Assembly (NCBI GenBank): GCA_035296965.1
Contig: DATGZX010000251.1
Span: 1 to 62,592 of the forward strand
Direction: 5' to 3'
Length of the DNA stretch: 62,592 bases
Source of the DNA: DATGZX01 sp035296965
Lineage (GTDB): Bacteria > Planctomycetota > Planctomycetia > Gemmatales > Gemmataceae
Made by a program: the position numbers and the translations under genes. Shown piece by piece: positions 43,890 through 52,518 of the stretch (position 1 is the stretch's first letter; every line of letters starts with the position of its first letter). The notes beneath the pieces are model-generated. The model saw only the letters and a list, made by a program, of their open reading frames with translations, was not told the origin of the DNA and made no database searches.

Positions 43890-46100
43890 CTAGCGATTGA
43901 ACAAGAACTCGCGCCCCGTCAGCACGGCCCAGAAAAGATCCTCCAGTGTCTGGCGCCGGGTCATGGTCTTGTCTTTCGCGGACTCTGACATGATGTCCTT
44001 GAATTTCTTCATCTCGCCAGGCAGAGGCTGCCGGCACAGCGCGAGCGCGAACACTCGGCGGATAGCTTCCTCATCGTCGATTTTCTCCTGTAGCCAGTGC
44101 TCGACCCGCGAATTCTTCGAGCGCAGTTTGTCGTTGAGGGTTTGGCCGTTGTTCAGGTGCAGCGCCTGGCCGACGCTTGAATCCTGTTGCCGTTCGCAGG
44201 AGCAGGTCTGCGTCCGCTCAGGCCGGCCGAAGGCGTCCAGGAACGGCGAGGCGATCTGCACGTCCGGCAATTGCAGGGCCCGTGTTCCGGGAGCGAATTG
44301 AAAGACAGGGCGAGCGTCCGAGTAGATGGCGAAGGCACTGGGCGCGCCGGTCACCTGCGTATATGCGTCCAGGATCACTTCAGCCGGCAGCCGGCGAATG
44401 AGATAGTGCGAATAGAAGCGATCGTCCGCGGCATTTCCCGGCACCGGCTTCGATGAGCGTTGATACGTCGCCGAATTCAGAATTGTCCGGATCAGATGCT
44501 TGACGTGGTATTGGTGGGCGATGAAATCTCTTTCGAGTTCGGTCAGCAGTTCTTCGTTGGTCGGCGGATTGGTCTGGCGCAGATCGTCCTCAGCTTCCAC
44601 GAGGCCGCGGCCCAGCAGGCTTCGCCACACGCGGTTGACGATGGCCTTGGCAAAGTACGGATTCTCGGGGGCTGTCAACCAATTTGCGAAATACTCGCGG
44701 CGATCCTGCGTGCTGTCGAGCGGCAGCGGTTTGGCGTCGAGAGGGGTCGGCTGCATCGGAACGCCACGGCGGGGATGGACAACGTCTCCCATGGGCAAAT
44801 CCTGAACGGTGATTTCACCGCTGCGCTCGCCGTTCTTGAGCGCCGTGCGTGCGAACAGGTTGGCCATGGCCCAGTATTGGTCCTGGGTCCACTTTTCCAT
44901 GGGATGGTTGTGGCAGCGGCAACAGGTGATCGACATGCCCAGGAACGTGACCGACGTCGATTCGGTCAGGTCGGTCACGTCTTTATGCAGGGCGTAATAG
45001 TTGGCGGCGCCGTTTTGCAGCGTGCTGCCGCTGGCTGTCAGGATGTCGCGGGCAAAGCGGTCCCAGGGTTTGTCATCCGCCACGCTTTGGCGGAGGAATT
45101 GGTAAAACGACCACATGGCCGGCTGGGCAAGCTTGTGCGTCGACAGCAAAAACAGGTCCGACCACTTGTAGGCCCAGTAGTCGATGTACTCGGGCCGCTC
45201 CAGCAGGGCATCGATGAGCCTGGCGCGCTTCACGGGAGCCCGGTCCGCGACAAACTTCTGCACCTCGTCGGCCGTGGGCAGGATTCCTGCCGTATCCAGG
45301 TAGACCCGGCGCATGAATTCCTGATCTGTGCAAAGCGACGACGGCGGAATGTGCAGGGTCTCGAGCTTCTTGAGGACCAGTTCGTCCAGCGCATTCGTCT
45401 TCTCAGCTTCCGCAAAGACGCGCGGCTCGAGCCGGTTAGGCAGCGGGGAGGTCACCCGGCAAATAGCGACGAGGTTGGAATACCACATGGTAATTGCTGC
45501 TTCGCCGTAGCCCGCGACGCGAACCTTGCCCTCTTGATCGACCGCGGCGACTAGATCCTCGGTGCTGCTGTATTTGACCCAACGCGTGACATCTTTTGCG
45601 TGGCCGTCCGAATACCAGGCGCGCACCGTCACTTGCAGCGAATCCTGTGGCTTCCCCACCGCCTGCCGAGGAGAAACCTCCAGACGCTGGATGCGCGCGT
45701 CGTCCGCGCGCGGGCCGGACGCTCCGGCAGCAATCCAGTTGGCAAGGATCAGGTAATCGGGCGAGCCAACCTCGATCCGCTGGCCGCCGCCGTGGCGCAC
45801 AGCCATCGTCGGTTTGAGCAGCAAGAGGCTGTGTGCGGGCTCAACCGGATCGATGCGCCGCCCAAGCGCCTGGCGCGTCATCACGAAGTGATCGGTGGCC
45901 GGATCGTAGCCGCGGAGCGAAAGTTTGAACCCTCCCTTGCCGGCCAAGGCGCCATGGCAGGCTCCGGAATTGCATCCGACCTTCGTCATCATCGGGATGA
46001 CCTGGTTGCGGAAGCTTGGGGTCGAATGATCTTCGGCTTCCGGAGCCTTTCCCGAATCTCCCGGAAGGAAACTGGCTATAAGGAGGACGCCTACAAACAT
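43890..46100 (-). CDS. DUF1549/DUF1553 cytochrome-like secreted protein (second locus)
   Basis: 736 residues from the ATG at 46100 (agagaggtcgaa upstream). Signal peptide MFVGVLLIASFLPG. The haem-like motif CNSGACHG lies about 40 residues in. An Ig-like domain follows (RAWYSDGHAKDVTRWVKYSS), then DUF1549 with RRVYLDTAGILPTADEVQKF and CCRCHNHPMEKW, then DUF1553 (TAPENPYFAKAIVNRVWRSL). Same architecture as the 839-3271 gene but without the N-terminal Ig domain. Its usual partner DUF1501 is not adjacent; a two-gene cassette lies in between. Confidence 0.92.
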   Translation of the reverse strand: MFVGVLLIASFLPGDSGKAPEAEDHSTPSFRNQVIPMMTKVGCNSGACHGALAGKGGFKLSLRGYDPATDHFVMTRQALGRRIDPVEPAHSLLLLKPTMAVRHGGGQRIEVGSPDYLILANWIAAGASGPRADDARIQRLEVSPRQAVGKPQDSLQVTVRAWYSDGHAKDVTRWVKYSSTEDLVAAVDQEGKVRVAGYGEAAITMWYSNLVAICRVTSPLPNRLEPRVFAEAEKTNALDELVLKKLETLHIPPSSLCTDQEFMRRVYLDTAGILPTADEVQKFVADRAPVKRARLIDALLERPEYIDYWAYKWSDLFLLSTHKLAQPAMWSFYQFLRQSVADDKPWDRFARDILTASGSTLQNGAANYYALHKDVTDLTESTSVTFLGMSITCCRCHNHPMEKWTQDQYWAMANLFARTALKNGERSGEITVQDLPMGDVVHPRRGVPMQPTPLDAKPLPLDSTQDRREYFANWLTAPENPYFAKAIVNRVWRSLLGRGLVEAEDDLRQTNPPTNEELLTELERDFIAHQYHVKHLIRTILNSATYQRSSKPVPGNAADDRFYSHYLIRRLPAEVILDAYTQVTGAPSAFAIYSDARPVFQFAPGTRALQLPDVQIASPFLDAFGRPERTQTCSCERQQDSSVGQALHLNNGQTLNDKLRSKNSRVEHWLQEKIDDEEAIRRVFALALCRQPLPGEMKKFKDIMSESAKDKTMTRRQTLEDLFWAVLTGREFLFNR

Positions 46101-46266
46101 TTCGACCTCTCTCAACTTTTGAGTGTGCGCTTTCAGTTGCAATGCAAATGTCGATTGCTCTAGCTTCGCAGTACAAGGCCCGATTGTAAGGAAACCGAGC
46201 CGATTGCAAGAAAACTTCCCGATCTGGGAAGAAAGGGTGTCGCAATGGAGTTGCCCTTCATGCGGA

Positions 46267-46737
46267 TCATCGGTTCCTCGTCAGCGATTTAATGCCTGAG
46301 TAATGGGTGAAAGCATCACAGCCAATGACAAACGTGTCTTCCTCTTCGTAAAGCCTGTCCAAGCTCTCCGGCTTTTCTGGCTCGATTTCCGTGAACAGAT
46401 GGCCGAAATCCTCATGCCTGAGTTTGCCAACGTACGGCAAGCGGCGTTCTTCCTTTCGAACAGGGCTGGCGGTGAACCAAAATTCGAGCTTGCCAAGTCG
46501 CAGGACGAGCGAATCTTTACCCTCCCGGACTAACTCATGGGACACCTTTTTTTTCCCTTTGCCTTCCGAGGTGATCGTTTCACAGGTGTATCGGGGCAAA
46601 AAGTCTCCCTGTGCATCTACGGGTATTACAAAGCTGATGTAGTGCGGTGCGGCCTCGCCAAGCTCCGCCGGCGCACACCATCCCGTCTTTCCACGCACTT
46701 CCGTTTTCACAAGACTGTGTACAAAGGCCATCTTCAT
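46267..46737 (-). CDS. Unknown protein, partner of the ART-like gene (156 aa)
   Basis: 156 residues, start ATG 46737. Mixed charged, beta-rich sequence: HYISFVIPVDAQGDFLPRYT, VSHELVREGKDSLVLRLGKL, then EFWFTASPVRKEERRLPYVG, and an acidic C-terminal part (TEIEPEKPESLDRLYEEEDT). I recognise no domain and no signal peptide, so it is probably cytoplasmic. It starts 10 bases after the stop of the ART-like gene and almost certainly shares its transcript. This suggests antitoxin or immunity function, but nothing in its own sequence proves that. Confidence 0.6.
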   Translation of the reverse strand: MKMAFVHSLVKTEVRGKTGWCAPAELGEAAPHYISFVIPVDAQGDFLPRYTCETITSEGKGKKKVSHELVREGKDSLVLRLGKLEFWFTASPVRKEERRLPYVGKLRHEDFGHLFTEIEPEKPESLDRLYEEEDTFVIGCDAFTHYSGIKSLTRNR

Positions 46738-46747
46738 GTCCTCGGGT

Positions 46748-47176
46748 CTATTTCACGGTTCTCTGGGTCAGTGGCCCATTTAATAGAGTCCGAGCATTTT
46801 GAGTTTGGAACTTCTGCTGTTCGATGCCGGGCATACCCACTAGTGGGCCGATGATGGCATCGTGGACGGTCGTGTAAGCATGCTGCATATGGCTGGCCCT
46901 AAGTTGCGCGTCCAACCTCCGTGCCATATTCAGATTTAGTCGCCTAAAATTCAAAGCGTGGTAAGCGAGGTTGTCAATATTCAGGATGAGAACCGCGCTG
47001 TTGTCGCCGTAGATACCCTGTCCGCGTCGAGCGGCATTGCCGGTGGAATCCTGCGTATAGAAGCCGCGACCAAATTCGCCTCTCCCCCGTGTCACATCGA
47101 CAGTGCCCCCAGCAGCAGGCGTTCCAGCCATCGCAGTCGCGAACGCGCGGTTCGTGCCATGATAGAGGATGGGCAT
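46748..47176 (-). CDS. ADP-ribosyltransferase-like (DUF3990-like) protein
   Basis: 142 residues from ATG 47176 (a TTG at 47242 would add 22). The N-terminus MPILYHGTNRAFATAM has the YHGT motif. It is followed by RGRGEFGRGFYTQDSTGNAA, like the (D/E)FGxGFYxT segment of DUF3990 and other ART-fold proteins. The end has HDAIIGPLVGMPGIEQQKFQ and TQNARTLLN, again like the DUF3990 xDxxxGPVA...QxxFxTxxAxxxL ending. The family includes toxin-antitoxin toxins. The H and Y of the H-Y-(E/Q) triad are evident; the third residue is uncertain (the EQQ region). NAD-dependent activity is inferred, not shown. Confidence 0.65.
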   Translation of the reverse strand: MPILYHGTNRAFATAMAGTPAAGGTVDVTRGRGEFGRGFYTQDSTGNAARRGQGIYGDNSAVLILNIDNLAYHALNFRRLNLNMARRLDAQLRASHMQHAYTTVHDAIIGPLVGMPGIEQQKFQTQNARTLLNGPLTQRTVK

Positions 47177-47311
47177 ATCGTCTTGCTCTCCCCATCGAAA
47201 AGGTCGGACGCTGACTCCTGCCCATTTCTTCTTCTCTAGCAACGCCGGTGTCGTTATGTGGTGCGAGTCTAAGTTCGGCTCTTGCCGGTATCCGGCCGTA
47301 GGTGTACAAGC

Positions 47312-48682
47312 TCACAACAATTCCTTGATCGGCTGAAGACTGTAATCTACCAACGGTATCGGGCGATTTTGTGGTCCCGGCAGTTCCCGGTGCACGTCGA
47401 ACCCGAGGCCCTGATAGATTGTCGCCGCCACTTCGCCGGGCGTCACGGGGCGAGTTTTGGGGATATATCCCAGCTCGTCCGACTCACCAACCACTCTCCC
47501 TCCCTTGATCGGTCCGCCTCCCATCAAGATCGTCCAGACTCCCGGGTGGTGGTCGCGACCGCCGGCTGGGTTGATCTTCGGCGTCCGGCCGAACTCACCC
47601 ATGGCTGTGATCAGGGTGGACTTCAGCATGCCGCGTTCATGCAGGTCTTCCAAAAGGGTACTGAAAGCCCGGTCGAAATTGGGAGCCACCAGCTTGGCCA
47701 TCTCGGTGATGTCGGTAAACGGCCGGGAGCCGTGGATATCCCAGGTGATCTCATCGAACACCGTCTCAAACATATTCACGGTCACGAAGCGAACGCCACG
47801 CTCGATCAGGCGGCGGGCAAGGAGACAGCATTGGCCGAAGCGCGTCCGGCCATAGCGATCGCGCACGGCCGCGGGCTCTTTTTCCAGGGCAAAGGCCTCC
47901 CGCGCCTGCGGGCTGGACATCAGCCGATAGGCAAGATTAAAGTTGTCGTCGAGCTGCTTGGCCCGGGCGTTGTTCTCGAATGCGGCTAGCGACCCCTCCA
48001 CGGCATCACGCATTCTTTGGCGCCGCTCGGCGCGCACTGCGGAGATGTAATCCGGAGGCAGCAGGTCCGGCACCTTGAACTTCGGATCGGAAGGGTCCGC
48101 ATTCAGGATGAAAGGATCGTACTGTTTGCCGAGGTAGCCGGCGTTTTGGCCGTGCGGCAGGTTGCCCCCGGTCCGGCCGATGGGATGAGGCATCAGGACG
48201 TGCGCGGGTACTTCGCCGCGCTGTCCTTTCAGGTAATTCACGACGCAGCCCGCGTGCGGATGCTCGATGCCGCCCGTGAAGAGCCTGCCCGTTTGCATCA
48301 TCTGATGGCCTGTGTCGTGAACCGCGGTGGCCGTGTGGTACACGGAGCGGATCAGCGAAATCTTGTCCATGTGCCTGGCCATGTTCGGGAAGATCTCGCT
48401 GATTTGGATGCCTGGCACACTCGTGGCGATTGGCTGGAAGGGTCCGCGGATCTCCGCCGGAGCGTTCGGCTTCGGATCCCAGGTGTCAATCTGGCTGGGG
48501 CCGCCGACCAGGAACAGCATGATACAGTTCACGTCGCGGTCATTGACCGCGCCGGCAGCCTTTTGTGCCATCCAGCCAGGAAGGGTCAGGCCGAGCGTCG
48601 CCAAGCTCCCGGCGTGCAGGAAATCGCGCCGCGAAAATCCGTCGCAAAATGACACCGATCGGCTAGCGTCCAATCGCAACAT
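47312..48682 (-). CDS. DUF1501 family secreted protein (second locus)
   Basis: 456 residues from ATG 48682 (gggaggacgggtg upstream). The twin-arginine-like start is GFSRRDFLHAGSLATLGLTL. The DUF1501 body shows NCIMLFLVGGPSQIDTWDPK, PNAPAEIRGPFQPIATSVPG and ITAMGEFGRTPKINPAGGRD, the last being the family's conserved motif, then HHPGVWTILMGGGPIKGGRV. This is the expected partner of the DUF1549/DUF1553 gene at 43890-46100, but 1.2 kb with the ART-like cassette separates them. Confidence 0.93.
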   Translation of the reverse strand: MLRLDASRSVSFCDGFSRRDFLHAGSLATLGLTLPGWMAQKAAGAVNDRDVNCIMLFLVGGPSQIDTWDPKPNAPAEIRGPFQPIATSVPGIQISEIFPNMARHMDKISLIRSVYHTATAVHDTGHQMMQTGRLFTGGIEHPHAGCVVNYLKGQRGEVPAHVLMPHPIGRTGGNLPHGQNAGYLGKQYDPFILNADPSDPKFKVPDLLPPDYISAVRAERRQRMRDAVEGSLAAFENNARAKQLDDNFNLAYRLMSSPQAREAFALEKEPAAVRDRYGRTRFGQCCLLARRLIERGVRFVTVNMFETVFDEITWDIHGSRPFTDITEMAKLVAPNFDRAFSTLLEDLHERGMLKSTLITAMGEFGRTPKINPAGGRDHHPGVWTILMGGGPIKGGRVVGESDELGYIPKTRPVTPGEVAATIYQGLGFDVHRELPGPQNRPIPLVDYSLQPIKELL

Positions 48683-48989
48683 CACCCGTCCTCCCAACTT
48701 GGTGCATGCAAGGCAGGCAGCAGCAATAACTTGGCTAGGATATTGAGGTTACTACTCCAGGAGGCAACATTCAATGAAAAACCTTGCCCGTGCGTTGCCC
48801 GAGGGGCATTTGCGGTTCTGGTTGAAAGGGAGACGGCCCACGATCGACCGAACAGTGCATGAAGCCTTGAGATTGGCTCGATTTTCAAGCGCCGCTCGGG
48901 GACCCGCGCGTGTATGATCACGAAGCGTGAATTCTTCAGCAACTTTGTGACGAAACGCTACCCGTTGTCTTGATTCGGAATTTACTCCC
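48683..48989. other. Intergenic region, 307 bases, between divergent DUF1501 and nikR
   Basis: It holds one short plus-strand frame with a good ribosome site (48774-48917, listed separately). Promoters for both divergent genes should lie here; no clear boxes or NikR-type palindrome were seen. Confidence 0.35.
48774..48917 (+). CDS. Possible short protein (47 aa)
   Basis: ATG 48774 follows aggagg at 9 bases. The product MKNLARALPEGHLRFWLKGR continues RPTIDRTVHEALRLARFSS and ends ARGPARV. It is basic, with no domain recognised. The frame is too short for composition to be decisive; the ribosome site is the main support. Confidence 0.3.
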   Translation: MKNLARALPEGHLRFWLKGRRPTIDRTVHEALRLARFSSAARGPARV

Positions 48990-49421
48990 ATGGCCGATCT
49001 CACTCGAATCAGCATCTCTCTTGAAAGTGCATTGCTGGAGGCATTTGACCAGCGCAATGCAACGAAAAGTTACGCCACGCGCAGCGAGGCGATTCGCGAT
49101 CTCATTCGCGATCGGCTCATCCGCGAAGAAGGGGAGCGAGCCCAGGGCGAGCAAGTAGCGATAGTCATGCTCGTCTACGACCACCACGCGCGCGAGTTGG
49201 CCTCCCGGCTGATCGATAAGCAGCATCATCACCATGAACTCGTTGTCTCCAGCCTGCATGTCCATCTGGGCGAGCGGCATTGCCTGGAGGTAACCGTCCT
49301 GCGCGGGCCCGCGGGCAAGGTGCGCCACCTCGGTGATGAGCTAATGGCGGTGAAGGGAGTGCTCCACGGAGAACTGGTGCTGACGAGCGGCGAAGGCTCC
49401 CTCAACCGCTGGCGAGGCTAG
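48990..49421 (+). CDS. nikR: NikR nickel-responsive transcriptional regulator
   Basis: 143 residues. The N-terminal ribbon-helix-helix is TRISISLESALLEAFDQRN followed by YATRSEAIRDLIRDRL. The C-terminal ACT-like nickel domain has HHHHELVVSSLHVHLGERHC. The square-planar nickel ligands map to His79, His90, His92 and Cys98, corresponding to His76, His87, His89 and Cys95 of E. coli NikR. It represses nickel uptake when nickel is plentiful. No nickel transporter, urease or hydrogenase gene is in the window, so it acts elsewhere. Confidence 0.95.
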   Translation: MADLTRISISLESALLEAFDQRNATKSYATRSEAIRDLIRDRLIREEGERAQGEQVAIVMLVYDHHARELASRLIDKQHHHHELVVSSLHVHLGERHCLEVTVLRGPAGKVRHLGDELMAVKGVLHGELVLTSGEGSLNRWRG

Positions 49422-49461
49422 GGAATTCTTTACCTATCAGCCCAACTTACGCAATCGAGTC

Positions 49462-49519
49462 ACCCGGCCCCTGGCGGGGCTCGGCTCGCCTGCGAGCCGA
49501 GCCCCGCCAGGGGCCGGGT
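49462..49519. repeat. Perfect 27-base inverted repeat with 4-base loop
   Basis: Arms 49462-49488 and 49493-49519 are exact reverse complements (left arm begins acccggcccctggcgggg) around cctg. It lies 40 bases after the nikR stop. There is no T-tract after the hairpin, so it is more like a REP element than a standard terminator, though it could still stop transcription. Confidence 0.85.
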
Positions 49520-49658
49520 TTAGTAACCCCAAGTTCAAGCAGTGCAGCAGTGCTCGGCAGTGCACCCCGAAGGCTAGTTGCTCTTCCACCATGCTTGGCC
49601 GGTCGCTATAGTCGCCCCTCCTCATTTCGGAAAGCAATCGAAACCAGGAGAAGAAGTC

Positions 49659-50048
49659 ATGGCGACCATTCGCGCAATGGTGTGCGCAGCCGGTCTCGCA
49701 TCATTCGCGATTGCCGGCTGCGATTCCGCGCAACTTGCGGGGCTTCTCGAATTGCAAAGCAGTGCCGACGACCAGGATCATTTCATCGTGGCATCTCTTG
49801 ATACCGTCTCCCAGTCTGCGCAGGACACTCTCAGCCAGATGGGCATGAAAGCGACGGCAACCAGGGAAGGCGAGACCGTTCGCCTGGTCAGCCAGACTGA
49901 AACTGGCCGAAGGTTCACGCTGGTGCTTACGCGCGAAATGCTGAACGGGGTGGAACGCACGCGGGCGCACATCGAATGGGCTGACGGGAAAGAGGATCAA
50001 GGCGTTGCCGAGTTGTGGCTCGCCCTGGAAGGCTTGGGCCACCGCTGA
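49659..50048 (+). CDS. Small lipoprotein of unknown function (129 aa)
   Basis: 129 residues from ATG 49659 (caggag upstream). The lipoprotein signal MATIRAMVCAAGLASFAIAGC has lipobox AGC. The mature part is DSAQLAGLLELQSSADDQDH, a helical stretch, then TREGETVRLVSQTETGRRFT and a final strand-rich region. No family is recognised. Between it and the next gene lies a 13-base-stem hairpin (50063-50092). Confidence 0.55.
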   Translation: MATIRAMVCAAGLASFAIAGCDSAQLAGLLELQSSADDQDHFIVASLDTVSQSAQDTLSQMGMKATATREGETVRLVSQTETGRRFTLVLTREMLNGVERTRAHIEWADGKEDQGVAELWLALEGLGHR

Positions 50049-50062
50049 GAGCGCGCAAAAGT

Positions 50063-50092
50063 TAGCGGTGACGCAGCCGTGCGTCACCGCTA
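50063..50092. repeat. Perfect 13-base inverted repeat, 4-base loop
   Basis: tagcggtgacgca (50063-50075), loop gccg, tgcgtcaccgcta (50080-50092). It lies 14 bases after the lipoprotein stop, so it may act as a terminator or REP-like element; no T-run follows. Confidence 0.75.
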
Positions 50093-50264
50093 CTCCTCAG
50101 GTTGGTCAACACGACAAGCAGAAGTCTCTTCAAAGGTGCTAACAGCGTCCGTGCCACACAGTTGGGTCGGACCACCCCTCGGCGGCATTACAGATATCGG
50201 CGCGCCGTTGCTGGTAACTTCATCCTCCTTGGTGCCATCCCTACAGAGGAGTGCACCGGCAGTC

Positions 50265-51227
50265 ATGAGCGCTCCCTACGATCGACAATTCCGGCACAGC
50301 TGGCGGCTTTCATTGCTGTTGTCGTTGCTCCTTCACGCTGGGGTCGTCATCCCGGTTTTCCTCCACTGCTCGGCAGGCGATGCCGGTGCGGGCCAAGGTT
50401 TGCTCATCGATACGCGCGTCGCGGCCCTCGATCACGATGTAAACTTGAAGCTCGACGATGAGCCCATGCGCCAGCCGCAATCTGCCCACAAGTCCGAGCC
50501 GACTCCTCGTGCGCCTATCCCACCCACGATGGCAATCGGCCCGTCGACTGCATCCCAAGAGCATGTCACCCCGGCAGTTTTGCGTCCTGTCGTCGCTCAG
50601 AGTGAGACGAGACAAGGCTTCTCCGAGCAACAAGAGGATCCTCCAGTGCGAAGAAATGGCACTGGCTTGGGTAAGGCGGGAAGAGGCAATGGGTCCGGAG
50701 GAACGACCACTTCGTTCTTCGGTATTGCGACCGAGGGGCAGAAGATCGTCTATGTTATCGATCGCTCGGCGAGCATGGGATTGAACGGCTCGTTCGAGAC
50801 TGCCAAGCGCGAGTTGCTAAGAAGCTTGGCATCCTTGCCGGTGAGCGTCCGGTTCCAGATCATCGCCTATAATCGCGACGCCGAGCCCTTGCTCATCGGC
50901 GGCAAAGCCGAGTTAGTCGATGCCACGCCAGAAAACAAAGCAAACGCTGCCGACCTTTTGAAGGAGTGCTACGCCGAAGGCGGCACGGACCACGTGCGGG
51001 CCCTGCGACGGGCCTTGCTGCTGCTCCCCGACAACATCTTCCTTTTGACCGACGCGGATGACTTGAAAGCCGAGCAGGTTCGCGACCTTACCGTGCGCAA
51101 TCACGACCAATCGGCGATCCACGCAATCGAATTGAGCAACGGTCGGGCAAGGCGGGGAGATCAGGCTCTGCATGCACTGGCGGAGCAGAATCGGGGAATC
51201 TACCGCCGCGTATCTATGAGTCGCTAA
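50265..51227 (+). CDS. Membrane-anchored von Willebrand factor A domain protein
   Basis: 320 residues from ATG 50265. The N-terminal transmembrane segment RLSLLLSLLLHAGVVIPVFL is TonB-like in position. A Pro/Ser/Gln-rich linker and a Gly-rich stretch (GLGKAGRGNGSGG) precede the vWA domain. Its MIDAS motif is KIVYVIDRSASMGLNG (D-x-S-x-S), with the third site in AEGGTDHVRALRRALLLLPD and the strand DNIFLLTDADDL. It binds a metal-dependent partner in the periplasm. The frame upstream to 50079 crosses the hairpin and is rejected. Confidence 0.83.
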   Translation: MSAPYDRQFRHSWRLSLLLSLLLHAGVVIPVFLHCSAGDAGAGQGLLIDTRVAALDHDVNLKLDDEPMRQPQSAHKSEPTPRAPIPPTMAIGPSTASQEHVTPAVLRPVVAQSETRQGFSEQQEDPPVRRNGTGLGKAGRGNGSGGTTTSFFGIATEGQKIVYVIDRSASMGLNGSFETAKRELLRSLASLPVSVRFQIIAYNRDAEPLLIGGKAELVDATPENKANAADLLKECYAEGGTDHVRALRRALLLLPDNIFLLTDADDLKAEQVRDLTVRNHDQSAIHAIELSNGRARRGDQALHALAEQNRGIYRRVSMSR

Positions 51228-51235
51228 CTGCCCAT

Positions 51236-52213
51236 CTACAGCCAGCCCTGCCCTTCTTCTGTCACTAGGGTGGCCAGCGCTTGCAGCCAGGCAGGGTGGT
51301 CGTTGAGGCAGCGGCAGCGATGCAACTCCTCCCCTCCAGCCTTCCGAAATATCTCAGTGGCCTCGTAGCCGATCTCGTCGATCGTTTCGAGGCAATCCGC
51401 CGTAAATCCCGGCATTGCGATGAACACGCGTTTGGCGCCGTGTTGCGCCAGGTCCTTCAGCGTTTCATCAGTATAGGGCTGCAGCCAAAGGTCCTTGCCG
51501 AATAGCGATTGAAACGATTGCGTCCAGCGCCCTTCCGGCCAGTCGAGCAATTCCAGGAGAAGCTGTGTGGTCCGCTCGACATGCTCGGGGTAGGGGTCGC
51601 CGCGCTCGGCATACTTGACGGGGATACCATGAAAGCTGAGCACGAAATGGTCCGGCTCCCAGGGCAGCTTCGCCTGTTCCTCGCGGATGACCGTCGCCAC
51701 GGCGCCCATGTACGCCGGGTGATCGTAATAAGGCGGCACGATGCGCAGAGCGGGAACACAGCGCTCCTTCATGAGCGCCTGGAAGAGCACGTCGTAAGCT
51801 GAGGCTGTAGTCGTGGCCGAATATTGCGGATACATGGGGACGACGATCAGCCGATCGATGCCGGCCTCGATCATGTCTCGCACCGCGGAGGCGATAGAAG
51901 GATTGCCGACCTGCATCCCAAAGCAAACGGGAACGTTGGTCAGCAGTCGTTCGAGCCCGTGGGCTTGCACCCGGGTCCAGTGCAAGAGAGGCGAACCGGT
52001 TTGCGCGTCCCAGATGCGTTTGTACTTGGCAGCGGACTGCTTGGGCCGCGTGGGTAGGATTCGGAAATTCAGGATGAGCCACCATAGCAAGCGCGGCGCT
52101 TCAATGACGCGCGGATCCCCGAGGAATTGCCGCAGGTAACGGCGCAACGCGGGCGCCGTCGGAGCATCTGGGGTACCAAGCTGGATGAGAAGGACTCCCG
52201 TTGAAGATCGCAT
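51236..52213 (-). CDS. hemH: Ferrochelatase
   Basis: 325 residues from ATG 52213 (TTG at 52240 is the alternative). The family opening is GVLLIQLGTPDAPTAPALRR. Central motifs are VPMYPQYSATTTASAYDVLF and the catalytic His in HFVLSFHGIPVKYAERGDPY. The second signature has IAMPGFTADCLETIDEIGYE with the catalytic Glu. It inserts ferrous iron into protoporphyrin IX as the last step of haem synthesis. Its stop lies 8 bases from that of the convergent vWA gene. Confidence 0.96.
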   Translation of the reverse strand: MRSSTGVLLIQLGTPDAPTAPALRRYLRQFLGDPRVIEAPRLLWWLILNFRILPTRPKQSAAKYKRIWDAQTGSPLLHWTRVQAHGLERLLTNVPVCFGMQVGNPSIASAVRDMIEAGIDRLIVVPMYPQYSATTTASAYDVLFQALMKERCVPALRIVPPYYDHPAYMGAVATVIREEQAKLPWEPDHFVLSFHGIPVKYAERGDPYPEHVERTTQLLLELLDWPEGRWTQSFQSLFGKDLWLQPYTDETLKDLAQHGAKRVFIAMPGFTADCLETIDEIGYEATEIFRKAGGEELHRCRCLNDHPAWLQALATLVTEEGQGWL

Positions 52214-52410
52214 GCCTGCTTCATTGTAGGCGGCAGGCAAACGCCAGCGGGGTAGGAGACTGGCGCATGTCTACATCCGTGAGTACTCTTGCAGCAGACT
52301 TGTCTTGGGTGTCATGCCTTCGGACCCAGCTTACCGCCTGAGACAGCCATGTGGCAAGACCCGAAAGCATGGAGCAGTCGGCGAAGTAATCCCTTGCGTT
52401 GGGGCACGAT

Positions 52411-52474
52411 ATGCTTTCGCCGCCCCGGCAGATAGGCGTGCTGCCCTCGGCCAGGGCCAGGGCGGCGAAAGCAT
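52411..52474. repeat. Inverted repeat, perfect 15-base arms
   Basis: atgctttcgccgccc (52411-52425) and gggcggcgaaagcat (52460-52474) around a 34-base centre. It lies between hemH and the ferredoxin gene, about 45 bases after the ferredoxin stop on the minus strand. It may terminate ferredoxin transcription or be a REP-like element. Confidence 0.7.
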
Positions 52475-52518
52475 GGCACCCAGGTTCAATCTCCTGCTGC
52501 AGACTCTGGCACGCTGAG

